Shown here: piece after piece, positions 7,171 to 12,552 of the stretch
Position numbering within the stretch: position 1 is the first letter of the stretch
How the letters are laid out: every line of letters starts with the position of its first letter
Assembly: GCA_023435925.1 (NCBI GenBank)
Contig: JAEZLF010000008.1
Coordinates: 1-12,552, forward strand
Length of the DNA: 12,552 nt
Direction: 5' to 3'
From: Bacillota bacterium
GTDB lineage: Bacteria; Bacillota; Clostridia; Acetivibrionales; DTU013
Program-made: the position numbers and the translations under genes
Notes under the pieces: model-generated
What the model saw: only the letters and a program-made list of their open reading frames with translations
Told to the model about the DNA's origin: nothing
The model's database searches: none

Positions 7171-8727
7171 ATGAAAAGGCTAACAGGAATGATTACAGCA
7201 TTACTGATATTGATTGGGGTTTTCGGAAGCAATACATATGCGGCGACGAAAACAGTTGATGTAATTCTTGAAGAGGATTGTGAAAAATGCGTATTTTCTA
7301 TTGTGTGGGAGAATGCTGATCAGACCGCTGAGGTAGAAGTTATATCACCAACCGGACAGAAGTTTGGAAAGACAGAGACTCCGGAGCAGACAACGATATC
7401 GGACGGGGGAATTTATATTCATGCAGGATATGCTCAGGCAGGCACCTGGAAGGTTGTTATTACCGGAGAAAAGCTGGGCAGAGTGGATGTATCCGCAGGG
7501 GAACTTCCTGGAGCAATGAATATTGACCGGTTTGAGGTTGACGCAGATGGGGAAGGTGAAGGTTTAAGCTATAGGGCTGTTTGGAGTGTATCGGATAGCG
7601 CAGTGGATTTGAATGTGGAAATTTATGCAGACCAGAATTCTCAGGGCTTTGACGGTACGAGAGTTGCATCTTTTCAATCAACTCCGGCAGGGGAAGGAAC
7701 TTTTCAGCTCTCCAATCTGGATAACGGCTACTATTTTTTCTATATAAAAGTATATGACCGTATAGGAGCTTTTAGTTACAGGTATGCGGACAAAGCAATT
7801 GCATATGAAAATGCCGGATCACCTGAAAAATTGGAAGATGTTACTGCATATTGCCTAAACGGCGATGTATATATCTCATGGGAAGGTGACAATGACACAT
7901 ATAAAGTAATGCTGTTTTCTGCCGCAACGAATGAATTACTTTTTGAAGAAGAAATCAGGGGTAATAGCTGTGTACTGGCGTTCCCGGAGGGGCATGAGGA
8001 AGTGCTGGCCGGTGTGGCATCCTATGACAGAAACAGATTGGGGAAATTTGATTTTCACAAGGTTTCCGCAAAATCATTACCTGAGGCGTCAGTGGTTTAT
8101 CCTGAAGAAAATGTAACCAATCAGACAGCGATATTTGCAGAGGTTGCATTTGATCAGGAGTATCATGTATCAGCGACACTCAACCAGGATCTGTTACTGG
8201 AAAACGGTGACCGGGCAGGGAAGTACCAGATTAGCCTGAAAGAAGGCAATAATGATATTGTCTTTATGGTATCTGATGATGAAGGAAATATGAGAACATT
8301 TCTGAAAACAATTTATCTGGACAGTATACCACCTCAATTAGCAATCAAGCATGATATTAACAAAGTCCGCACCGGAGATTCCCATATTTACATTGAAGGA
8401 TACACCGAAGCAGGTGCCGTGCTGTACTGCAATGATGAACCAGTGGAATTAGTTAACAATTATTTTAGCCTTCGATATGATCTGTCTTTAGGGAGAAATG
8501 AAATCGTCATTTCTGCCAAAGATGTGGCGGGAAATGAAGCCCTGTATTCAGCAGAAGTCAACAGGACAATTCTTACCGGCAGTTCACTTCGTTGGATCAT
8601 TATCGGCATAATAGGTGTCGTACTGCTGCTGCTGGAAATGATATTTTTAGTGAAAGGTGTTAAGAGGAGAAAAAATGAATCCAAAGATGAATCCAGTGAA
8701 AACAACAGGAATAGCGGAAACAGCTAG
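7171..8727 (+). CDS. Secreted type I membrane protein with PPC-like, FN3-like and Ig-like domains
   Basis: The protein has 518 aa. A signal peptide (Lys2-Arg3, hydrophobic 8-19, likely cleavage after NTYA at 24) is followed by only beta-sandwich-like sequence. A first domain (about 28-105, with SPTGQKFG and AGTWKVVITG) resembles a PPC/P-domain jelly roll. Two FN3-like parts follow (about 106-215 and 217-300), then two Ig-like domains (about 304-385 and 387-467); the last has the LGRNEIVISAKDVAGN pattern typical of bacterial Ig-like modules. A single helix (475-494) and a basic tail (from Lys495) anchor it with the C-terminus inside. There is no LPXTG motif and no catalytic motif. An unusual CEKC sits at 37-40 just after the signal peptide. 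The gene starts 14 bases after the vWA gene, so the two products probably act together at the outer face of the membrane. Domain names rest on pattern only. Confidence 0.85.
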   Translation: MKRLTGMITALLILIGVFGSNTYAATKTVDVILEEDCEKCVFSIVWENADQTAEVEVISPTGQKFGKTETPEQTTISDGGIYIHAGYAQAGTWKVVITGEKLGRVDVSAGELPGAMNIDRFEVDADGEGEGLSYRAVWSVSDSAVDLNVEIYADQNSQGFDGTRVASFQSTPAGEGTFQLSNLDNGYYFFYIKVYDRIGAFSYRYADKAIAYENAGSPEKLEDVTAYCLNGDVYISWEGDNDTYKVMLFSAATNELLFEEEIRGNSCVLAFPEGHEEVLAGVASYDRNRLGKFDFHKVSAKSLPEASVVYPEENVTNQTAIFAEVAFDQEYHVSATLNQDLLLENGDRAGKYQISLKEGNNDIVFMVSDDEGNMRTFLKTIYLDSIPPQLAIKHDINKVRTGDSHIYIEGYTEAGAVLYCNDEPVELVNNYFSLRYDLSLGRNEIVISAKDVAGNEALYSAEVNRTILTGSSLRWIIIGIIGVVLLLLEMIFLVKGVKRRKNESKDESSENNRNSGNS

Positions 8728-8941
8728 GATTGTGCTTGCCGTCTTAACGGTTTTATGCGGGGTATTTGCAGGCTGGGCATTGTACATGGTTTGGGGTGAC
8801 AAACTTCTGTACAATAACAGCCGGTTTGGATATCTGGCGTCCTCCTGCTACGAATGGGCTATTGCATTATTTGTGCTATTGCTGCTGGTCGATATGATGT
8901 TAATCGTGATTAACAAAAAGAAAAAAGTGGGAAAAGAATGA
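8675..8941 (+). CDS. Unrecognised 88-aa protein with two membrane helices
   Basis: This small membrane protein has helices at about 19-39 and 62-79 joined by a loop with several Tyr and Asn residues, and a Lys-rich C-terminus (NKKKKVGKE). Helix orientation by charge suggests both ends inside. The start is ATG 8675, served by GAGGAG at 8664-8669 with 5-base spacing. A GTG at 8657 would lengthen it by six residues but would put the ribosome binding site inside the gene. It overlaps the end of the Ig-like protein gene by 53 bases in another frame, which implies tight translational coupling and membership of the same operon. No family is recognised. It could be an assembly or stability subunit for the large proteins, but this is inference from context. 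Confidence 0.75.
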   Translation: MNPKMNPVKTTGIAETARIVLAVLTVLCGVFAGWALYMVWGDKLLYNNSRFGYLASSCYEWAIALFVLLLLVDMMLIVINKKKKVGKE

Positions 8942-9007
8942 CGTAGATATGAAATTACGGGCAGAACTGGATACAGAATCCCGGATAAAAAATCCAGGTC
9001 CGGCTGT

Positions 9008-9036
9008 TTGCATAAAAAAATAATATGAGTTATACT
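9008..9036 (+). promoter_or_regulatory. Sigma-A promoter of the PII-like/antiporter operon
   Basis: TTGCAT (9008-9013) and TATACT (9031-9036) are separated by exactly 17 bases and match the vegetative consensus at 4 of 6 and 5 of 6 positions. The site lies 51 bases before the PII-like start codon. It shows that this operon is expressed separately from the vWA genes, although no convincing terminator lies between them. Confidence 0.65.
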
Positions 9037-9087
9037 TTATAAGGCTTTTATTGGCTGAGAAATTATTCTTGATAGGGGTAATGATGT

Positions 9088-9426
9088 ATGCAGTTTTTAT
9101 TGTTGGTTTTGAACAAGGTCGAATTACTTGATACACTGCTGGAAAAGCTGATGGCGTCGGGTATATGCGGTGCTACCATCCTTAGCAGTACCGGTATGGT
9201 CAGGGAACTTGCCAAAAACAATGAGGAGTTCCCGATTTTTGGGTCGCTGCGAATGCTGCTTGATCCGGACCGAAAAGAAAGTAAGACGATTTTTATGGTT
9301 TTGAAAGATGAAAAAGTTGAGGATGTAAAAAAAGTGATTCGCGAGGTTATGGGTGATTTGTCCCGCCCTGATACAGCAGTGATGTTTACCCTGCCTGTCC
9401 TTACAGCTGAAGGAGTTGAATTCTGA
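9088..9426 (+). CDS. PII-like regulatory protein linked to a cation antiporter
   Basis: This is a 112-aa cytoplasmic protein with the ferredoxin-like pattern of the PII superfamily. It has an N-terminal strand (MQFLLLVLN), a helix (ELLDTLLEKLMASG), a GATILSSTGM strand-turn matching the segment before the PII T-loop, a second helix (VEDVKKVIREVMGD) and a final strand (AVMFTLPV). It lacks the conserved T-loop tyrosine and surroundings of classical GlnB/GlnK, so it is PII-like and not a nitrogen regulator in the strict sense. PII-like proteins usually form trimers that bind nucleotides or small ligands and control a neighbouring transporter. AGGGGT (9074-9079), 8 bases before ATG 9088, fixes the start. 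The antiporter gene starts 4 bases after its stop, which strongly suggests that it regulates that protein. Confidence 0.8.
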   Translation: MQFLLLVLNKVELLDTLLEKLMASGICGATILSSTGMVRELAKNNEEFPIFGSLRMLLDPDRKESKTIFMVLKDEKVEDVKKVIREVMGDLSRPDTAVMFTLPVLTAEGVEF

Positions 9427-9430
9427 TTCT

Positions 9431-10603
9431 ATGGAAATGACAGCATTATTTTTTTTGGCTCTCATATTATTTGCAGGGCTTATTTTTGGGCGTATTGTTA
9501 AGCTTATTAAGCTTCCCAACGTTACAGGATACCTGATTGCAGGTCTTTTAATCGGCCCGCATATATTTAAGCTGGTACCATCGGAACTGGTTACAGAATT
9601 TGAACTGATTTCCGAAATGGCTCTCGCTTTTATTGCCTTTTCCGTAGGAGCAGAGTTTAAATTATCCTATCTGAAGAAGGTAGGAATGACCCCTGTGATC
9701 ATTGCCATCTTTGAAGCGCTTACTGCAACGATTCTGGTGGCTGTCATATTGATCCTGTTCGGTTTCCAAACTGAAATTGCGCTTTTACTGGGAGCAATCG
9801 CTTCCGCAACTGCTCCGGCTGCCACGATTATGGTAGTCAGACAGTATAAGGCGAAAGGGCCTGTAACGGAGACATTGCTTAGCGTTGTTGCGCTGGATGA
9901 CGCGGTTGCTCTTATTGCCTTTGGTTTTGCTGTAGCAATGGTCAACACCATGCAGCACCCTAGCAGCAGTTCTGTGATTTTGTCGATTCTCACGCCGTTG
10001 GTGGAAATTGTAGGATCGATTCTACTTGGCTTTCTGCTCGGACTGTTATTTACCATTCCGCTGAGATTTTTCAAAAAGGATTCCAATCGTCTCATTATTA
10101 CCGTCGCTTTTGTATTTCTGGGCTCAGCTCTGGCTTCGATGCTGGGACTGTCCTCGCTTCTGTTGTGCATGTGCATGGGAGCCATGTTGATTAATGTGAA
10201 CCGATCAAGCAGCGAGATTCTAAAACTCGTGGATTCGATCACACCGCCGATCTTTTTGATGTTTTTTGTTGTTTCCGGTATGGAGCTGGACATTTCGATT
10301 CTACCTCAGATCGGGGTTATTGGTATCCTTTATGTAGTTTTCCGTGTCATCGGTAAGGTTGCAGGTGCTTCTATCGGTGCTTCCATAATGCAGGCTCCGG
10401 CAGTGATAAAAAAATACCTTGGATTTACTCTTGTTCCACAGGCAGGCGTAGCTATTGGACTTTCACTTGTAGCATCCCAGATGCTTCCCGAATTTGGACC
10501 AACCATTCGCGCAGTGGTTTTATGTGCAACCTTTATTTATGAGCTGACAGGACCGGCAATCACTAAGATTGCCTTAAAGAAAGCAGGAGAGATTTCGGAG
10601 TAA
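9431..10603 (+). CDS. Cation/proton antiporter, CPA2 (KefB/NapA-like) membrane domain only
   Basis: This is an integral membrane antiporter of 390 aa with about 12 hydrophobic segments. The family segments are present: PNVTGYLIAGLLIGP near the N-terminus, AFSVGAEF, ASATAPAATIMVV, VALDDAVAL with the Asp156-Asp157 pair of the ion-binding site, and GFTLVPQAGVAIGL near the C-terminus. It should exchange Na+ or K+ for protons; the ion is not decidable. It ends after the membrane domain and lacks the TrkA-N/RCK domain of KefB/KefC, so the PII-like neighbour may provide the regulatory input instead. GAAGGAG at 9409-9415 is 15 bases from ATG 9431, which is long. The in-frame TTG 9416 directly abuts that site and is unlikely. 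Re-initiation after the PII-like stop (9424-9426) probably helps translation. Confidence 0.92.
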   Translation: MEMTALFFLALILFAGLIFGRIVKLIKLPNVTGYLIAGLLIGPHIFKLVPSELVTEFELISEMALAFIAFSVGAEFKLSYLKKVGMTPVIIAIFEALTATILVAVILILFGFQTEIALLLGAIASATAPAATIMVVRQYKAKGPVTETLLSVVALDDAVALIAFGFAVAMVNTMQHPSSSSVILSILTPLVEIVGSILLGFLLGLLFTIPLRFFKKDSNRLIITVAFVFLGSALASMLGLSSLLLCMCMGAMLINVNRSSSEILKLVDSITPPIFLMFFVVSGMELDISILPQIGVIGILYVVFRVIGKVAGASIGASIMQAPAVIKKYLGFTLVPQAGVAIGLSLVASQMLPEFGPTIRAVVLCATFIYELTGPAITKIALKKAGEISE

Positions 10604-10630
10604 GGATATGACAGAGATAACATAATAAAA

Positions 10631-10656
10631 ACAGCTGCCCGATTAGAGGCAGCTGT
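10631..10656 (-). terminator. Rho-independent terminator of sigK, partly inside its coding end
   Basis: ACAGCTGCC (10631-10639) pairs with GGCAGCTGT (10648-10656) around an 8-base loop. Read on the minus strand the stem is followed by TTTTATTAT, a good U-tract, so it terminates sigK. Its first arm encodes the last residues of the sigma factor and the stop codon lies in the loop. Read on the plus strand, for the convergent antiporter transcript, the U-tract is poor, so stopping there may be weak. Confidence 0.75.
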
Positions 10657-11353
10657 CAGGCTTTAATTCTTTACTTAGCTTTTTAATTGCTTTCTTCTCT
10701 ATACGTGATACATAGGAACGTGATATACCAAGCATACCGGCGATTTCCCGCTGTGTTTTACTGGCTCCGTTAAGCAGGCCGTAGCGCAATTCCAGCACAA
10801 CTTTTTCGCGGTTTTTCAAGACTGCCTTCATTTTATTATAGAGGCGTTTGACCTGTATCTTAAGCTCTACTTCGTCAATGACCGAGTCAGCCTCGTTTCC
10901 TATTACATCGATCAGAGTAATTTCGTTGCCTTCACGATCGACGCCAATGGGATCGTGGAGGGATACCTCGCTCTGAATTTTCTTTGCAGATCGGATTTGC
11001 ATCAATATCTCATTTTCTATGCAACGGGCTGCGTACGTGGCAAGTCTGGTACCCTTGGACATATCAAAGGTGGAAATTGCTTTGATGAGGCCAATCGTAC
11101 CAATGGAGATCAGGTCATCGCTATCGCTGCTGAATGTGCTGTATTTTTTAACGATGTGGGCCACAAGACGGAGATTTCTTTCTATAAGTGTATTTCTGGC
11201 ATCTTCGCTGCCGCCTTTATATGCTTCAATGTATTTTGTTTCTTCCTCTGCTGACAGGGGTTGAGGAAATGAGTTTGTACCGGAGACATAACCTAACTGA
11301 AAAAACACACTGCTCAGGATATCACTTACCAAAGTAAATAAGATGTGCAGCAA
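10643..11353 (-). CDS. sigK: RNA polymerase sporulation sigma factor SigK (pro-sigma-K)
   Basis: This is the late mother-cell sigma factor of sporulation, about 236 aa from this start. GYVSGTNSFPQPLS, NLRLVAHIVKKY, DDLISIGTIGLIKAI and ATYAARCIENEIL (region 2, about 60-117) and the region 4 helix-turn-helix (about 199-225, SRSYVSRIEKKAI) identify it. The hydrophobic N-terminus is the pro-sequence removed by a membrane protease in known SigK proteins, with cleavage expected just before the Tyr of GYVSG. I chose TTG 11353 because TGGGGGTG (11367-11360) lies 6 bases upstream, giving a 21-residue pro-sequence close to the B. subtilis length. ATG 11383 would add 10 residues (31-residue pro-sequence) but has no visible ribosome binding site. 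The gene is uninterrupted, so no skin-like element is needed for its expression here. It converges on the antiporter gene and diverges from rpsB. Confidence 0.93.
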   Translation of the reverse strand: MLHILFTLVSDILSSVFFQLGYVSGTNSFPQPLSAEEETKYIEAYKGGSEDARNTLIERNLRLVAHIVKKYSTFSSDSDDLISIGTIGLIKAISTFDMSKGTRLATYAARCIENEILMQIRSAKKIQSEVSLHDPIGVDREGNEITLIDVIGNEADSVIDEVELKIQVKRLYNKMKAVLKNREKVVLELRYGLLNGASKTQREIAGMLGISRSYVSRIEKKAIKKLSKELKPDSCL

Positions 11354-11386
11354 ATAAGGCACCCCCAAAAAATTGGTCACCATATA

Positions 11387-11423
11387 AGCATATGAGGTAA
11401 TTCAAGAAAAATTGCCTGTACAA
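11387..11423 (-). promoter_or_regulatory. Candidate sigma-E-type -10 box and SpoIIID-like box upstream of sigK
   Basis: On the minus strand TTGTACAGGC (11423-11414) fits the SpoIIID consensus WWRRACARNY at 9 of 10 positions. CATATGCT (11394-11387) partly fits the sigma-E -10 consensus CATACAnT. In B. subtilis sigK is transcribed by sigma-E RNA polymerase with SpoIIID. The -35 region is weak here. If this -10 is used, transcription would begin at about the ATG at 11383, which favours the downstream TTG start. Confidence 0.35.
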
Positions 11424-11454
11424 AAAAATATTTTATTAAAAAATTATATGTTAA

Positions 11455-11479
11455 AAAGAAAATTTAAAGAAAATTTAAA
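11455..11479 (+). repeat. Phased A-tract direct repeat upstream of the rpsB promoter
   Basis: The 14-base word AAAGAAAATTTAAA occurs at 11455-11468 and again at 11466-11479, offset by 11 bases, about one helical turn. It ends 12 bases before the rpsB -35 box. Such phased A/T tracts bend DNA and can act as UP elements for RNA polymerase alpha subunits. Confidence 0.5.
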
Positions 11480-11491
11480 TAATAAATTTGA

Positions 11492-11520
11492 TTGATAAAA
11501 AACCCGCTGTATGGTATACT
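11492..11520 (+). promoter_or_regulatory. Strong sigma-A promoter of rpsB with extended -10
   Basis: TTGATA (11492-11497) and TATACT (11515-11520) are exactly 17 bases apart, each matching 5 of 6 consensus positions. TGG just before the -10 box supplies an extended -10 TGn motif. Transcription should start near 11527, giving a leader of about 98 bases. Confidence 0.8.
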
Positions 11521-11526
11521 ACATAA

Positions 11527-11624
11527 CGATAAAAATACGCACACGGATGACGAACGGATAAGTGCCAATTGGTGGTCCGGGAGGTTGAAAGCCGTGGTGG
11601 TATAAAACTTAAGGAGGTAGTATT
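11527..11624 (+). ncRNA. Long 5' leader of rpsB, possible autoregulatory RNA
   Basis: About 98 untranslated bases precede rpsB. They contain a CCAATTGG palindrome flanked by CGGA and TCCG (which could form a weak nested hairpin), the word GGTGGT twice, and then the ribosome binding site. Long leaders of rpsB are often bound by S2 for feedback control. I do not recognise a defined family here, and the extent assumes the promoter above. Confidence 0.35.
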
Positions 11625-12383
11625 ATGTCAGTTATTTCAATGAAACAGCTGCTGGAAGCAGGCGTCCATTTCGGTCATCAGACCAGAAGGTGGAATCCCA
11701 AAATGGCCGAATATATCTTTACGGAGAGAAACGGCATCTACATTATCGATTTACAGAAAACCGTAAAAAAGGTTGAAGAAGCTTATTTCTTCATCAGAGA
11801 AATCGCTATGAACGGCGAGGATGTTCTGTTTGTCGGTACAAAGAAACAGGCTCAGGACTCCATTAAAGAAGAAGCAGAGAGAAGCGGACAGTATTTTGTA
11901 AACGCAAGATGGCTCGGCGGTATGCTCACAAACTTCAAAACAATCCGTAAGAGGATTGACCGGCTGAATCAGCTTGACAACATGGAACAGAATGGACTGT
12001 TTGAAGTATTGCCGAAGAAGGAAGTTATCAAGCTCAAAGCTGAGATGGAGAAGCTTGAGAAGTATCTGGGCGGTATTAAGAACATGAAGAAAATTCCCGG
12101 AGCTATGTTTGTAGTTGACCCGAGAAAAGAAAGAAATGCAATCCTCGAAGCCAGAAAACTCGGTATTCCTGTTGTAGCAATTGTTGATACAAACTGTGAT
12201 CCGGATGAAGTTGATTATGTCATTCCTGGAAACGACGACGCAATAAGAGCTGTCAAGTTGATAGCAGCGAAGATTGCAGATGCTATTACAGAAGGACGTC
12301 AGGGCGAACAGCTTTCAACGGATAATGCTGAAGCTGAAGATAAGATCAACGAAGACGATGCTGAGGAAGCAGTTGAGCAATAA
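11625..12383 (+). CDS. rpsB: 30S ribosomal protein S2
   Basis: This is a structural protein of the small ribosomal subunit, located at the head-body junction near S1/S21 sites. The 252-aa sequence starts with MKQLLEAGVHFGHQTRRWNP and contains NGIYIIDLQKT, ARWLGGMLTNFKTI and the conserved IPVVAIVDTNCDPD, all diagnostic of S2. A coiled-coil insert lies around residues 105-150. The C-terminal tail (about 225-252) is very acidic, as in many Firmicutes. AAGGAGG at 11611-11617 lies 7 bases before the ATG and sets the start. The elongation factor Ts gene usually follows; it is not reached in the 169 remaining bases. Confidence 0.98.
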   Translation: MSVISMKQLLEAGVHFGHQTRRWNPKMAEYIFTERNGIYIIDLQKTVKKVEEAYFFIREIAMNGEDVLFVGTKKQAQDSIKEEAERSGQYFVNARWLGGMLTNFKTIRKRIDRLNQLDNMEQNGLFEVLPKKEVIKLKAEMEKLEKYLGGIKNMKKIPGAMFVVDPRKERNAILEARKLGIPVVAIVDTNCDPDEVDYVIPGNDDAIRAVKLIAAKIADAITEGRQGEQLSTDNAEAEDKINEDDAEEAVEQ

Positions 12384-12444
12384 ACGAGTTGATGCACTGC
12401 ATTTAAAATGACAAATAGTGCGCAAACGAGACGGTATCATAAGG

Positions 12445-12473
12445 AGCTCGGTTCCGTAAACCGGGACCGGGCT
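12445..12473 (+). promoter_or_regulatory. Strong intercistronic hairpin after rpsB
   Basis: Bases 12445-12456 pair with 12462-12473: 12 pairs, two of them G-T wobbles, around a 5-base loop. The stem is GC-rich, but TTATTGAA follows, not a U-tract, so it is at best a partial terminator. It may instead be an mRNA processing or stabilising element between rpsB and the gene expected next (tsf). A second, AT-only dyad (12527-12533 with 12537-12543) lies near the window end. Confidence 0.5.
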
Positions 12474-12552
12474 TATTGAAATACTGTGAAGTGAATCTGA
12501 TAGGAATAATGGCCGGTATAATTGGCTAATAATATGATTATTATTGTTTGGA

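Noticed and set aside
8967..8997. CTGGAT...ATCCAG inverted repeat considered as terminator of the vWA operon
   Set aside because: The stem has only 6 pairs around a 19-base loop and no U-tract follows.
9081..9131. Short frame starting at ATG 9081 just before the PII-like gene
   Set aside because: It stops after 16 codons and lies in another frame; the ribosome site serves ATG 9088 better.
9416..9430. TTG 9416 as start of the antiporter
   Set aside because: It directly follows the AGGAG site with no spacing, which does not allow normal initiation.
9667..10293. Minus-strand open frame of 208 codons opposite the antiporter gene
   Set aside because: The composition (many Ser, Thr, Ile) is typical of a reverse shadow of a hydrophobic membrane gene; no start signal.
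10643..11383. Skin-like element or recombination scar in sigK
   Set aside because: The gene is continuous from pro-sequence to region 4, and no recombinase is nearby.

Overview
The window looks like chromosomal DNA of a spore-forming Clostridia-type Firmicute, possibly Lachnospiraceae (the family is an inference). The evidence is an intact sporulation sigma-K gene, strong AGGAGG-type ribosome binding sites, moderately AT-rich DNA with AT-rich spacers, sigma-A-like promoters, and an rpsB gene in a typical setting. No tRNA, rRNA, CRISPR array, transposase or phage gene is visible.

Layout. Bases 1-965 hold the end of a polar amino-acid ABC transporter operon (permease tail, then ATPase). Bases 1070-1891 hold a TIM-barrel sugar phosphate isomerase/epimerase with its own candidate promoter, a palindromic operator candidate and a strong terminator. 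Bases 2197-8941 hold four co-directional genes that appear to form one unit: a 193-aa two-helix membrane protein, a giant 1446-aa membrane-anchored von Willebrand factor A (vWA) protein, a 518-aa secreted type I membrane protein with immunoglobulin/FN3-like domains, and an 88-aa two-helix membrane protein whose start lies inside the preceding gene. Bases 9008-10603 hold a second operon: a promoter, a PII-like regulator and a CPA2-type cation/proton antiporter. Bases 10643-11353 (minus strand) hold sigK. Bases 11492-12383 hold rpsB with a strong promoter, a phased A-tract region and a ~100-nt leader. The window ends in a structured spacer where tsf would be expected next.

The most unusual part is the four-gene vWA locus. 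By topology it would place a very large extracytoplasmic assembly at the membrane: helical (TPR-like) repeats, a perfectly periodic glutamine repeat linker, a vWA domain with intact MIDAS, an IPT/TIG-like domain and a ~530-residue beta-rich tail. Beside it would sit an Ig-like partner and two small membrane proteins. I recognise no characterised system with this architecture. Its function cannot be read from sequence alone.

The antiporter operon is a plausible nucleotide- or metabolite-regulated ion transport module. The sigK and rpsB genes are core genes transcribed divergently, with regulatory sequence for both between them.
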